A stretch of 64,000 nucleotides of DNA from Paenibacillus gorillae (GCF_000513275.1 NZ_CBVJ010000067.1:62001-126000); one strand, 5' to 3'; positions 27,682 through 37,386 are shown, counted from the stretch's first letter. Program-made: numbers and translations. Notes: a model not told the origin generated them from the letters alone.

Positions 27682-30278
27682 TTGCGAACGCCTCCAATCC
27701 GATATCCCATCGATTCGACGGCGTCGCCATTCACGTTGATTGCATAATCATTGTAATTGACGACCACTGTTGTTCCATCCTCGTAGGTAGTTTGATAGAC
27801 GCCCTTCTCCAGCAGCTCATGATCCACAATAAACTGGTTCCGAGCCTGGCGAAGCACGTTATTAACCTCGTTATAAGCGGCCGTTGCCTCTCCGATCCAA
27901 TCCTTGTACTGTGACGAATAGAAGTAATCGAAGTTAGTCTCCTTCACGGACGACGATTTAGCGTAAAACCATGTAAAGTACAAATTCGAGCCTGTCTCCA
28001 GCGTCTTGAGAACATGGTAGCGCATCGATTGCTCATCGGACATGTTAATGGCGGAACCGGCATAGTCGATAAGTCCGTGCAGCGCGATTTGATAAAATGG
28101 CACGCCGCCATCGGCAATGTTGTAGCCGCTGTCAGAAAGCGGTGCATCAACAACACTGTCCACGTACGGAAGCGAATACGCATTGCCGCCGGACACCATC
28201 AGCTTCGAGGAAGTTTCCTTCAAGCTGGCCAGCTGCTCCTGCACAGTTCGTTTCGTTTCCTCACGCGTCACTACTTGCTTCGTATTGAAATCGGAATTCA
28301 AATCGCTTCCCAGATCGCGCAGAGACAGCGAATCCGCTTTCAGCTTGCTGTATCTGCTCGTAAAATCTTCAACAACACCTGGCAATTTAGCAGGCGATAA
28401 AGCAAATGCCGGGTCGCTGGAGTAGGTATCCTTATAGTAACCCGCACGGTCATACGGATAGATACTCGCTAACGTTCCAGTCATCGTGCGCGAAGCATCC
28501 CGCTTCGGCTTGAAGCCGCCGGATTTCTTGTTTACGGTCATAAAGCTGGCGTCGGGGTACAGCTCGACTCCATTGCTTGCCGAATACGCAAGCAGCTTCG
28601 CAAACCCTTTTTGTCCTCCCAACTTTTTGTCGACCGAAACCGAGGATGGCATCGAATGGGCTACGCCTCCGTTAAACCATCCCGTATACCTCAGCTTGAT
28701 ATTCTCGACGCCGCTGTCTTTCAGCTCATCCATAATTTCCTGCGCTTGATTGAACGTAGTCAACGGCTGATAGGAAGTGTAAGGCACGCCCAGAAAAAAC
28801 TTTTTCTTCGGCACGCCGCCAATCAACTCCAGGAAGAAAGGCGTTTGCTCCTTCTGCTCCAATCTTTCCAGATGATACTTATCCATCAGATAAGTGCGGT
28901 AATAAGAAGCCATGCCGGAGTAGTTGGCTTCCTCTCCTTGCAAAAAGCCGTAACGAACCGTCAAATTGCCTTGATACGGTTTCACTTGGAATTTAGGCAC
29001 TGTATTTGACGTCCAGTTGCCGGACAACGTCAGCGGCTCGAATGAATTGATCCCGTAGCTGCTGTGCACATAGTTGTACGAGTGCGTCCGGCCGCTAACG
29101 TCTGCTTCTACTCGGGCGATTCCGTCCCCGTCCTCGATAATGGCTACGAACGCTGCATCGCCCCTCTTCATGCCAAATACGGGCAAGCGTGAAGGCGTCC
29201 CGCCAAGCGGCTTCAACTGATTGATACGAGTAGAATCAAGCCCGTACAGCACCTCGTTGTACGGCGAAGCATCCAGCTTGCCGTTGTTGAGCCGGATGAG
29301 CGCACCTGAACCGTCTGGAACAAACATATAGCCTTGCTGCCCGTTTCCCGCAGCGCCGAAGTAAGGCAGCACCGACAACTGCTGCAAATAGAAGCCGTTA
29401 GACTCGATGTTCTCCGTCGATACTTGTACGACAAACTGTTCCCCTTCCAAACGGTAGGTTACAGGGAGGACGAATATCGCCTGGCTTGCGGCTTGCCCGT
29501 CCGAATAGGTCTCGCGGTCGGTGTTCATCTCGGTTTCATCATAACCGGCTTCAGCAAGCAGCTTCAGCGCTTTGGTCAGAGCCAGACCGTTTAGCGCAGC
29601 GTCCCGCCGCTCATAAACCCCCTTATCCGCATTATGTTTGAACCGCTTTAATAGTTCGGTTTGATCCTTTTCCTTAAGTTTATCGAGAATGAGTGTCTGG
29701 AAACGCTCCTCGCCTATAATAGGAGGGATTTGCTCGACACCACGTACTTTCTCGCCGACGGTATACGTAATTTTAATGCCGTCACTCAGTTTCTCGTATT
29801 CATACTGCTCATACTTCACACTCTGATTGAAGTTGTTGAATTGCTGCGGTTTGCCCGAATTGTCGGAAAAGGAGAGCAGCAATTGGCTTGAGAGCATGGA
29901 TTTATTGAAGGCGGATGCTTGATTATCCTGTTCGCGGTCTTGGGGATTGGAATACCAAATCGACCCGTCGCGCTTGTTCTTGACGGCAATCTCTGTCGTC
30001 TGCCGGTTGTAATACAAAGCCAAGTATTCGTTCTGGACAGCTAGCTCCATATTGGCAAGCTCTGCTGTCTGCGTTGCTGCGTTTACCGTCTCGACTGCAG
30101 GCTGTGTCGTCGCTTCTGCTGGTGTCGCTTCTGCAGTCGTCGTTTCAGTTGCCGCTGCTTCGCCTGAAGCTGTTGCTTCAGCTGCTTGCTCAGCCGATAC
30201 GCTGTCTGCGCCGCTTGCCGCAGCAAGCATACTGCATACAATGGCTGCCATCATCGTTATTCTCCATTTGCTGTTCAT
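27678..30278 (-). CDS. DUF5696-type secreted protein
   Basis: Exported protein of 866 residues, function unknown. It has a signal peptide (about 1-30), an Ala/Thr/Glu-rich low-complexity segment (about 30-75), then a large region that reads as a beta-sandwich (LALYYNRQTTEIAVKNKRDG onward) and a putative TIM-barrel-like C-terminal half (NIKLRYTGWFNGG, VELYPDASFMTV, SGGNAYSLPYVDSVVDAPLSDS). The alternating beta-sandwich plus barrel layout recalls glycosidases, but no family nucleophile could be assigned. GGGAGG precedes the ATG. It is coupled to the downstream permease by a four-base overlap. Confidence 0.8.
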   Translation of the reverse strand: MNSKWRITMMAAIVCSMLAAASGADSVSAEQAAEATASGEAAATETTTAEATPAEATTQPAVETVNAATQTAELANMELAVQNEYLALYYNRQTTEIAVKNKRDGSIWYSNPQDREQDNQASAFNKSMLSSQLLLSFSDNSGKPQQFNNFNQSVKYEQYEYEKLSDGIKITYTVGEKVRGVEQIPPIIGEERFQTLILDKLKEKDQTELLKRFKHNADKGVYERRDAALNGLALTKALKLLAEAGYDETEMNTDRETYSDGQAASQAIFVLPVTYRLEGEQFVVQVSTENIESNGFYLQQLSVLPYFGAAGNGQQGYMFVPDGSGALIRLNNGKLDASPYNEVLYGLDSTRINQLKPLGGTPSRLPVFGMKRGDAAFVAIIEDGDGIARVEADVSGRTHSYNYVHSSYGINSFEPLTLSGNWTSNTVPKFQVKPYQGNLTVRYGFLQGEEANYSGMASYYRTYLMDKYHLERLEQKEQTPFFLELIGGVPKKKFFLGVPYTSYQPLTTFNQAQEIMDELKDSGVENIKLRYTGWFNGGVAHSMPSSVSVDKKLGGQKGFAKLLAYSASNGVELYPDASFMTVNKKSGGFKPKRDASRTMTGTLASIYPYDRAGYYKDTYSSDPAFALSPAKLPGVVEDFTSRYSKLKADSLSLRDLGSDLNSDFNTKQVVTREETKRTVQEQLASLKETSSKLMVSGGNAYSLPYVDSVVDAPLSDSGYNIADGGVPFYQIALHGLIDYAGSAINMSDEQSMRYHVLKTLETGSNLYFTWFYAKSSSVKETNFDYFYSSQYKDWIGEATAAYNEVNNVLRQARNQFIVDHELLEKGVYQTTYEDGTTVVVNYNDYAINVNGDAVESMGYRIGGVRN

Positions 30279-30298
30279 CCGTATAGCTACCTCCCTTC

Positions 30299-30919
30299 CT
30301 ACAAGCGTAATGAAATCTCTGTATAGATCGCGTACACGAAGCCCAGCATCTCTTGCAGCAGGCTAAAAAACAGCAGTCCCAAAAATATAATGATTCCCAT
30401 GACCACTAAAGTCAGCAGCATCGTTACGATCGTCTTCATTACTGAATATTGATGAACGGTCATCGTCCCGATAAACAGCAGCCACACAAACCAAAGCGTA
30501 GCCAGCGTTTCAATCAAATAATAAAAGGAGGATTCCCGCAGCGTAACGACGTTGCTCAGGAAGGTATTGCCGAAGCGCATCAGCACAAGCGGCAGCAAAG
30601 CATAGCCTGTAGCCATGACGATTTCTTTAAACTTTCCTTCCCCGTCCATCAGCGTCGTCAACGACCAGTTGGACACACACCATAGAAAAAAGGGAAGCAC
30701 GATATATTGCAGCTCGTTAATGCTGTTCAAATCGTAAGGATAGTTAAAGTTGACTACGAAGCCGGCGTATTGACGCAGTATAATCGTCGCAATCGTCAAC
30801 AGCAGCAGGATGGACAATGAAACCCGAAGCTTTCCCCTATTCTCGTATTTCAAATCCCAGAAGCCTTGGAACGGGTGAAGCAGCACATAAAACGGAAATT
30901 TTGTGAACTCAGATAACAT
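30299..30919 (-). CDS. Yip1-family membrane protein
   Basis: Integral membrane protein of 206 residues with about five hydrophobic segments (35-52, 74-90, 100-120, 132-152, 165-190), matching the Yip1 layout. Its ATG overlaps the end of the NHL-protein gene by 11 bases, and AAAGGTGAAGG provides the ribosome site within that gene, so the two products are likely made together. The role of Yip1 proteins in bacterial sugar operons is not established; a scaffold for the NHL and permease proteins is an inference. Confidence 0.8.
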   Translation of the reverse strand: MLSEFTKFPFYVLLHPFQGFWDLKYENRGKLRVSLSILLLLTIATIILRQYAGFVVNFNYPYDLNSINELQYIVLPFFLWCVSNWSLTTLMDGEGKFKEIVMATGYALLPLVLMRFGNTFLSNVVTLRESSFYYLIETLATLWFVWLLFIGTMTVHQYSVMKTIVTMLLTLVVMGIIIFLGLLFFSLLQEMLGFVYAIYTEISLRL

Positions 30920-32363
30920 TGGCCTTCACCTTTCCTGTTGATCGTCTTTTAATAATGCTCCAGCTCCAAAGGGCCGCGATGAGCACGAACACAACCGTCA
31001 TGCCCGCTCCGAAATATTTTCTCGTCATTTCCTTGCGGTACTTCCCGAATGCTTTGGAGTAATACTCTCTGTCATAGCCAAGCTTCAAATTTTCCATAGC
31101 CAGCTTATTCTCGCCCTGCCTCAGCAGCGCTTTGCCGATCCCGACATAAGCAATCTCGTTATTGGCATCGAGGCGAAGCAATTCCCGCCACTTGCTCTCT
31201 GCTCCGTTATAATCACCGGATACCAGAAGCGCATTGGCTTCATTAATCAAGCTGCCGTAACGAGTCGGGCTGAACACGTTAATCCGGTTCATTCCCTGAT
31301 CCAGTACAAAAAACTGACTGCCTCTGCTCTCAACAGCAACAGGCGTTTTGAATGTTCCTTCCTGCGTACCGATACGGCCGAAAACATACAATAAATTTCC
31401 GTCCTCGTTGTAAGTAAATACACGGCCTTTTCTGGAATCCAGCGCACTGTAGACGCCATTAGCCCCAACTTGGACATCGATCAGTATCGAGCTTGCATTG
31501 GGATTGTTGGAATACACATCTCCGCGAGGGAAAAAGTAGCCTTCACGGCGAAGCACGTCCACGCCGGTGGAATTCAGCCGTTTGATCGGATCTGCGGAAT
31601 TGACTTCAGCCGTTGTCGTGTAGATGAAGCCTTCCTGATCGATATCCAGATTGTTGAATTCAAGCGGAACGAATTGAGCCAGCTTGCTTCTTTGCGCCTT
31701 GGTCGACAGCTTCTTCCAGAAATAATCCCATACATCAAATTTGACCCGGTTGGTACCCATGAAGCCGTTAAATGAACCATCGGAATCAAATTCGATAATG
31801 CCGTCAAAGACGCCCCTGCCAATGACATAGATACGTCCGGCATTGTCCACGCCTACTTTTTTCGGAAAATATTCGAATCCTTCGCGAATGACCTCCGATT
31901 TCGGAGCCCCGATTTCCCGGACAAATTCGCCTTCATTCGTTAATTCGACGACTCTGCTATTATCGGTATCGGCTACAAAAATCTGGCCCTTTTTCGTTAC
32001 GAATATCCCTTGCGGGTTAGCGAACTGATCCTGCTTGCCCCCGTTTTGAAAGCCGCGGATTTGTCTTACAACCTTCCACTGCTCGTCAAAAACGACGATT
32101 CGTCCGTTTCCTGCATCCAGTACATAAAGCTGGCCTTCGTCATCCACATACAGATCCGTCGGCTCCTTGAACTTGCCAATTCCTTGTTCGACGCCGTTAA
32201 CGACCGTTTCCGGCAAATACGCGTTTGGTGTCGTCGACGTCGTTCCCCAATACGAATAGGAATACCCCTCGTAGGGAGCAGCAGCCGCCTGCAGCGGCGA
32301 TGCGAATAATTGGAAGGCTGCGAGCAGCAGAGCCGCACTGGTCATTAACTTGATGAGCTTCAT
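30909..32363 (-). CDS. NHL-repeat beta-propeller protein with TPR-like segment and C-terminal anchor
   Basis: Exported protein of 484 residues. Signal peptide (1-27), then NHL repeats (about 55-370: DLYVDDEGQLYVLDAGNGRI, GIFVTKKGQIFVADTDNSRV, FVLDQGMNRINVFSPT) that should fold into a propeller, a TPR-like helical stretch (about 375-440), and a membrane anchor near 450-470 followed by a basic cytoplasmic tail. This topology places the propeller outside the cell. It might bind glycan or dock the binding protein near the permeases. GGGGGGA precedes the ATG. Confidence 0.85.
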   Translation of the reverse strand: MKLIKLMTSAALLLAAFQLFASPLQAAAAPYEGYSYSYWGTTSTTPNAYLPETVVNGVEQGIGKFKEPTDLYVDDEGQLYVLDAGNGRIVVFDEQWKVVRQIRGFQNGGKQDQFANPQGIFVTKKGQIFVADTDNSRVVELTNEGEFVREIGAPKSEVIREGFEYFPKKVGVDNAGRIYVIGRGVFDGIIEFDSDGSFNGFMGTNRVKFDVWDYFWKKLSTKAQRSKLAQFVPLEFNNLDIDQEGFIYTTTAEVNSADPIKRLNSTGVDVLRREGYFFPRGDVYSNNPNASSILIDVQVGANGVYSALDSRKGRVFTYNEDGNLLYVFGRIGTQEGTFKTPVAVESRGSQFFVLDQGMNRINVFSPTRYGSLINEANALLVSGDYNGAESKWRELLRLDANNEIAYVGIGKALLRQGENKLAMENLKLGYDREYYSKAFGKYRKEMTRKYFGAGMTVVFVLIAALWSWSIIKRRSTGKVKANVI

Positions 32364-32377
32364 CGTGTCCCCCCGCC

Positions 32378-33247
32378 CTATTCCTTAATACCGGAAGATG
32401 CCATCGTCTGGATGATTTGGCTCTGGGTAATAATAAACATCACAACCGGAACGATCATCAGCAGCAAGGCTACTGCCGCCGCTACACCTGCACGGGCAAT
32501 ACCGCCCTGAATGATCTGTCCCATCGCAAAGTGCATCGTTTTTAACTCCTCGCTATAAATGAAGCTGCCTCCGTCGGACGCCCACAGCATTTGAAACAGC
32601 AAAATAATGAGCGTGAACCAAGCTGGTTTGACGAGCGGCATCACGATCGACCAGAAGACGCGGTACTCGTTCGCGCCGTCTATCTTAGCCGATTCAAGCA
32701 AGGCCATCGGGATCTGCTCAATAAACTGCTTCATTAAGTACAGTCCCAATGGAAAAGCAAATGCCGGAACAATAATCGCCCAATACGTATCGATCCATCC
32801 GAGCCAGGACATCGTCATATAGTTCGGAATCGCTGTAACCTGCGGCGAGAACATCAGAGACAATACAACAATCGAGAACAGCACCTTCGAGCCGCGAAAC
32901 TTGTATTTCGCAAGTGGATAGGCAGCAGCTGAAGCCAGAAGAACATGCCCTATCGTCCCGGCAAGCGTTATAAATACGGTGTTAAAAATGTACCTGGAGA
33001 ATGGAACCCATGATTTCGCCATCAGATGGAACAAGTCCGGAAAATTGTTGAGCGTAGGGTTTCGCACAAAAATTTTGGGAGGAAACAGGAACAGCTCATC
33101 TAAAGGTTTGAAAGCATTGTTGATGGCATAGATCAAAGGGATGACCATAAAGGCCCCAAACAAACCAAGCAAAAGAAACAACAGAAAATCCACTTGCCAG
33201 GAACGGTTGATTCTTTTTTGACCGCCAAATCGGAGTGAAATTCTCAC
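32378..33247 (-). CDS. Carbohydrate ABC permease, first pair, MalG/AraQ type
   Basis: Membrane permease of 289 residues, six predicted segments, EAA loop around ALLESAKIDGANEYRVF. It starts with GTG at 33247, with GGTGGGTGA upstream, six bases after the partner permease stop. It lies 15 bases before the NHL gene. Confidence 0.93.
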   Translation of the reverse strand: MRISLRFGGQKRINRSWQVDFLLFLLLGLFGAFMVIPLIYAINNAFKPLDELFLFPPKIFVRNPTLNNFPDLFHLMAKSWVPFSRYIFNTVFITLAGTIGHVLLASAAAYPLAKYKFRGSKVLFSIVVLSLMFSPQVTAIPNYMTMSWLGWIDTYWAIIVPAFAFPLGLYLMKQFIEQIPMALLESAKIDGANEYRVFWSIVMPLVKPAWFTLIILLFQMLWASDGGSFIYSEELKTMHFAMGQIIQGGIARAGVAAAVALLLMIVPVVMFIITQSQIIQTMASSGIKE

Positions 33248-33252
33248 TGTGT

Positions 33253-34224
33253 CTAGTCACCCACCTTCCTGAGAAGCTTCTGAATAATCAAGTTAGAACC
33301 AAGCATGATCATGAACAATACCGTAGCAATCGCGGATGCGTAGCCCATCTCAAACCGGATCGTGCCGTAGTCGATGAGATGTGTAACGACGGTATGCGCC
33401 GAGTACTGAACGCTTGGGAAGCCGGCTAAGTTCATGGCGACATCCGCTACGGCGAATGACGCCGTTATCTGTATGACCGCCCCGAACATTAACTGCGGCC
33501 GCATGGAAGGCAAGGTAATATACCACAGCTCCTGCCAGCGATTGCGGATGCCGTCCACTGCCCCCGCTTCGAACAGCGTTCTGTCCACAGTCTGCAAGCC
33601 GGCGATAAAGGCCAGGAAGCTTGTTCCGAGACTCAGCCACAGCTGCACGATGATAATGATCATGAGCGTGTACTTCGGATTCTGGAACCATAATATCGGT
33701 TCACTAATAAAGCCGGTTCTCATCAAGAAGCCGTTAACAATGCCATACGCGTCGCCGGAGAACATGATTTGCCAAATGAAATAGATGTTCCCCGATATAG
33801 AAGGCGCATAAAATACGAGCGTCATAATTGCCCGCGCCTTCGGCCGAAGCTCATTAATGAGCCAAGCAAACAAGAAACAGGCAATATAACTGATCGGACC
33901 CGTTATAACGGCAAATATAAACGTGTTTTTCAAGGCGATAATGAAAATGTCGTCATCAAGAAACAATCGCATATAGTTGTTCCAGCCAGCCCAGCGAGGA
34001 AACTCCAGCATGTTGAAATAGGTCAGGCTGATCAGAATCGATAACGCTACCGGCACTACCGTAAACAGAAAAAACAGGATCATATACGGACCAATCAATA
34101 CGTAGAGATGCTTATCGCGCTTTACATCCGTCATTATGCGCCGGAATAATCCGGGCTTCGGCTGCGCCGCGGTCTGCTGTGATCGTCCTTTTACTTGTGC
34201 GGGCAATGCATCTGTCTGCTGCAA
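33253..34224 (-). CDS. Carbohydrate ABC permease, first pair, MalF type
   Basis: Membrane permease of about 323 residues with a long hydrophilic N-terminal tail (about 45 residues, rich in Gln and Lys) before six predicted segments; EAA loop around TLFEAGAVDGIRNRW. The best start is TTG at 34224, six bases after GAGGTG; a GTG at 34233 is possible but has no spaced ribosome site. It follows the fused binding-protein gene directly and should form the channel for it. Confidence 0.9.
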   Translation of the reverse strand: MQQTDALPAQVKGRSQQTAAQPKPGLFRRIMTDVKRDKHLYVLIGPYMILFFLFTVVPVALSILISLTYFNMLEFPRWAGWNNYMRLFLDDDIFIIALKNTFIFAVITGPISYIACFLFAWLINELRPKARAIMTLVFYAPSISGNIYFIWQIMFSGDAYGIVNGFLMRTGFISEPILWFQNPKYTLMIIIIVQLWLSLGTSFLAFIAGLQTVDRTLFEAGAVDGIRNRWQELWYITLPSMRPQLMFGAVIQITASFAVADVAMNLAGFPSVQYSAHTVVTHLIDYGTIRFEMGYASAIATVLFMIMLGSNLIIQKLLRKVGD

Positions 34225-34235
34225 TCCGGTCACCT

Positions 34236-37127
34236 CTAACTCTGCTTCAAATTAAATTCTTTTTGTTTGAACTCGATCTCACGATTGATTTCTTCCACAT
34301 AGTCGTACAAAGCGTCCCGCGGGTTCGTGCCATTGTTAATGACTTCGCGGAAGGCGTTGTCCAGATTTCGTCCGGTGTAGTAGCCGCCCGGAACTTCTGG
34401 AATGCCCTTAACCCATTCCCACTGCTTCTCCAGACTTTGATAGTCTTTGGTCGGCCATGGCAATTCCTTCAATGCCTCAATGTTGGCAGTCGGGTAACGG
34501 GCCGCAGCCCCCATCAGACCTTCCATCTCGCGGCCGAAGCGAACCTGCGTATCTTTGCTCGTCCACCATTTCATAAATTCCCATGCCGCTTCTTTATCCT
34601 TCGCTTGATCCATCATAATGACTGCTGAGCCGCCGCTCGATACATCCCGGCGAATGCTGCCGTCTTCCTGCTGCACTCCCGGCACCGTAACGAAATCCCA
34701 CAGCCCTCTAATTTCCGGAGCCGAGACCGACAACGTGTTGTAGAACGTGTAATCGGTGATCGCCATCGGAATTTCGCCCGTTCTGAAACGGGTTGTCAGA
34801 TCGAATTGAAGCGGAAGCTTGTAATTCATATACAGATCTGTCCAGCGTTTAAAAGCTTGCATAGAGGCTTCCGAAGCCAGATTGCTCACGCCGTCCTTCT
34901 CATAGAAAGAGCCGTCCTGCTGATAGAGCATCATCGCAAATGCTTTGCTAGGCTCCAGCGTAGAGACGCCTGACGTCTCTGCAATCGGCAGAGCAAAGTC
35001 CATATAATGCTTCTTCAGCACCGGAATGACCTCGTATATATCATCCAGCGTCTGCGGAACATCCAGCTTAAGCTCCTCCAGAATGTCCTTGCGATAGAAC
35101 AGCATTGGGAAAACTTGCTGCTCCGGCAAGCCGAATACGGCGTCTTTGTACTTGTAAGGTGTAAGTGCACTGTCGCGGAATCTGTCCGCCACTTGCTCGA
35201 AATCGCTAAATTGAGTCAAGTCATATATCGCGGTGCGCATGCCGTAGTTGACAGGAATGTCATTCGATATTTGCATCGCAACGTCCGGCCCTTGGCCAGA
35301 CAGCGTTGCTGGCATCAGTACATTCGCGCTGACGAGTTTCAGATTGACGCTAATCCCTGTCTGCTGCGTAAAGCTGTCGTCAGACATCGCTTTCAGCACT
35401 TGAGCCTGGTCGCGGCCTGTACCAATCCAGACAGTTACCGACCGTTCATTTTCACTCGAATTGCCAATGCTGTTGTAATCGATGAAGAATGAGCTGAACA
35501 AGGTGCTAATCTCATGCTTCACTTTACTCGCAAACGAAGCTTTCGCTTTCGGCATCCGCTTCTCAGGAGAAGCGATGACGAGATAATCGATCTCAAGCGG
35601 CTGCTCCTTCACCTTCAGTATCCAGGTTCCTAAACCGCCGACGTTGATTTTGAAAGATTCCAAACGGGTTTGGAGCGATTCCGGCTTGGAGGCCAAATCT
35701 TCCAATTGATAAGCCAGCTTCGTCAATATGGCGACCTGATCGCTTTTTTCCCCGGTAATTTCGACTAGCTGCTCGGAAATTTTGTACAAGATCGCACTTT
35801 GCTTGTTGAATACCTCTACCATTTCCGGAACCTTTTTCTCGAGATTATAATCACGGAACGGGTCGGGAACCCCACCTGTAATCATCAATATTTTGCGGTA
35901 TATCGCATTCAATTCCAGGATGCTGGACTGCACCTCCCGGATAAGCGGAGCAATCGACCCCAGACTTACCTCAAGCTGCAATTCATGTGTTCCCTGTGTT
36001 AGATAAAACAGATAGGGTTCGTCCCCGTTGCCAATCGTATTCATCTGCCATTCGCTCGAATAATAGAAAGGAATTTCACGCATTTCCTCAAACGGAATGT
36101 GACCATCAATCCTTAACGTTCTCGTCGAATACACGCCTCTTAACAGCTCTTGCCTTCCCTTAATCGCAATCTTGTACAGTCCATCCTCCGGAACATCGAT
36201 CTTCCAAGTAATGGTGTCTCCCGGCATCCGCCAATTGTTTCCTCCAATCGTATTAATCCGTACTTCCACAATAGATTGCGGCTCCGTGCCCGGATTGGAG
36301 CGGTCGGTTATCGGATATAACGTCGGCGATGATTTGTATTGGGCGCTTTCACCCTGAACCTTAATCATCTGTCCGTTCGTTTCTTTAAGACCTTGTTGCT
36401 CGTACTGCTTTTTGATCTCCTCATAGGTAGGAGGCTCTTCGATTTGACCGATTTCGATCGCATCGATAATGACCGGCTCTTTCAAGGAAACGAGCGTGAT
36501 CGTATGCTTGCCTGCGGAAAAATAAAACGAATAAGGCTTCTCATAATAGCCTTCGAAATCCCGGAACGGCTTCTCCTGCCAGCCGAAAGCTTCTACCTGC
36601 CGGGGACGGATATCATTGCCCCGATTATCCCGTTCAATTGCTTTCTCATCGGTCCAAATGCGCGGAAACAGGAAGCTTCTCGCACCGGAAAACGGAACTT
36701 CTCCATCGATCATCAGCATTCTTTCGATCGAAGAAGCTTTGCCGTCCACTGTAAAATAGCGCAGAGACAAATTGTACAGTCCCTCTTCTGGAATGTTGAC
36801 CTCCCAGCCGATGGAGCCGGAGTCGCCCGTCTCTACAAAATTGCCCTGCCGGTCCCCCGCGTTGTTCACCTTCTTCGGCTCCATTCCTTCCGTAAAGGTA
36901 AAGGAACCGCCCTCCACAACGATTTTCCGGTCTGGCCTGCCGGCGTTTTGATGCGTTTGCAAATAGCTGTCATAGCTGTTCGCTTGAAAAACGTTGCCAT
37001 CTGTACGCTCCGATTTCCCGCTCTCTTCCGCATTTGCCAAATGCGGTCCTGCCGATGGAATGACCCATGTGCACAAAAGCAACAATGCAACCGCTACGCG
37101 CAACACTTTAGGCATATTCACAAACAT
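34236..37127 (-). CDS. Fused jelly-roll plus solute-binding protein, 963 residues
   Basis: Very large exported binding protein. A signal peptide (about 1-33) without a clear lipobox is followed by two related beta-rich domains (about 45-230 and 240-400). Both contain a NIPEEGLYNLSLRY / DVPEDGLYKIAIKG motif, a short IDG turn and a closing sugar-CBM-like strand, as in CBM6/35-type sandwiches. A helical linker follows (about 410-530). The last 390 residues are a family 1 solute-binding domain (SVTVWIGTGRDQAQVLK, FGLPEQQVFPMLFYRKD, GSAVIMMDQAKDKEAAWEFMKWW). Normal binding proteins are 400-550 residues. Starts at 37127 and 37115 are both plausible. First gene of the nine-gene operon. Confidence 0.85.
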   Translation of the reverse strand: MFVNMPKVLRVAVALLLLCTWVIPSAGPHLANAEESGKSERTDGNVFQANSYDSYLQTHQNAGRPDRKIVVEGGSFTFTEGMEPKKVNNAGDRQGNFVETGDSGSIGWEVNIPEEGLYNLSLRYFTVDGKASSIERMLMIDGEVPFSGARSFLFPRIWTDEKAIERDNRGNDIRPRQVEAFGWQEKPFRDFEGYYEKPYSFYFSAGKHTITLVSLKEPVIIDAIEIGQIEEPPTYEEIKKQYEQQGLKETNGQMIKVQGESAQYKSSPTLYPITDRSNPGTEPQSIVEVRINTIGGNNWRMPGDTITWKIDVPEDGLYKIAIKGRQELLRGVYSTRTLRIDGHIPFEEMREIPFYYSSEWQMNTIGNGDEPYLFYLTQGTHELQLEVSLGSIAPLIREVQSSILELNAIYRKILMITGGVPDPFRDYNLEKKVPEMVEVFNKQSAILYKISEQLVEITGEKSDQVAILTKLAYQLEDLASKPESLQTRLESFKINVGGLGTWILKVKEQPLEIDYLVIASPEKRMPKAKASFASKVKHEISTLFSSFFIDYNSIGNSSENERSVTVWIGTGRDQAQVLKAMSDDSFTQQTGISVNLKLVSANVLMPATLSGQGPDVAMQISNDIPVNYGMRTAIYDLTQFSDFEQVADRFRDSALTPYKYKDAVFGLPEQQVFPMLFYRKDILEELKLDVPQTLDDIYEVIPVLKKHYMDFALPIAETSGVSTLEPSKAFAMMLYQQDGSFYEKDGVSNLASEASMQAFKRWTDLYMNYKLPLQFDLTTRFRTGEIPMAITDYTFYNTLSVSAPEIRGLWDFVTVPGVQQEDGSIRRDVSSGGSAVIMMDQAKDKEAAWEFMKWWTSKDTQVRFGREMEGLMGAAARYPTANIEALKELPWPTKDYQSLEKQWEWVKGIPEVPGGYYTGRNLDNAFREVINNGTNPRDALYDYVEEINREIEFKQKEFNLKQS

Positions 37128-37161
37128 CCCCTGCCCTGCTGAAAAATTATGAGGTACCCCT

Positions 37162-37329
37162 CTAGGCGTGTCTGAAAACCCGTTCAGTGGCACCTTTCAC
37201 CGCCTTTGCGCCCCCTGCTTCGTTCCGTTTGCTTGACGTACCCCCCGGGTACGCCTTCACAAACGCGCCTTGCATGGAACGAAAATTCGGCAAAATTTGC
37301 TGCCCTCAGAGTTCTCAGACACACCCTAG
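37162..37329. mobile_element. MITE-like element bordered by CTAG
   Basis: Imperfect terminal inverted repeats CTAGGCGTGTCTGAAAAC (37162-37179) and GTTCTCAGACACACCCTAG (37311-37329) enclose about 130 bases with no reading frame. A central palindrome CGTACCC/GGGTACG lies near the midpoint (about 37236-37253). CTAG at both ends could be a target duplication, as made by IS5-type elements. It lies between the binding-lipoprotein terminator and the nine-gene operon, so it may influence operon transcription. Confidence 0.65.
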
Positions 37330-37354
37330 CAAAGCACCTGTATACGAGGAAAAT

Positions 37355-37386
37355 AAATCCCCACCCGTACTAAAAGGCAGGGATTT
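37355..37386 (-). terminator. Terminator after the module C binding lipoprotein gene
   Basis: Minus-strand stem AAATCCC..CC/GG..GGGATTT followed by ATTTTCC, 24 bases after the stop at 37410. It suggests the lipoprotein is transcribed separately from the nine-gene operon. Confidence 0.65.
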
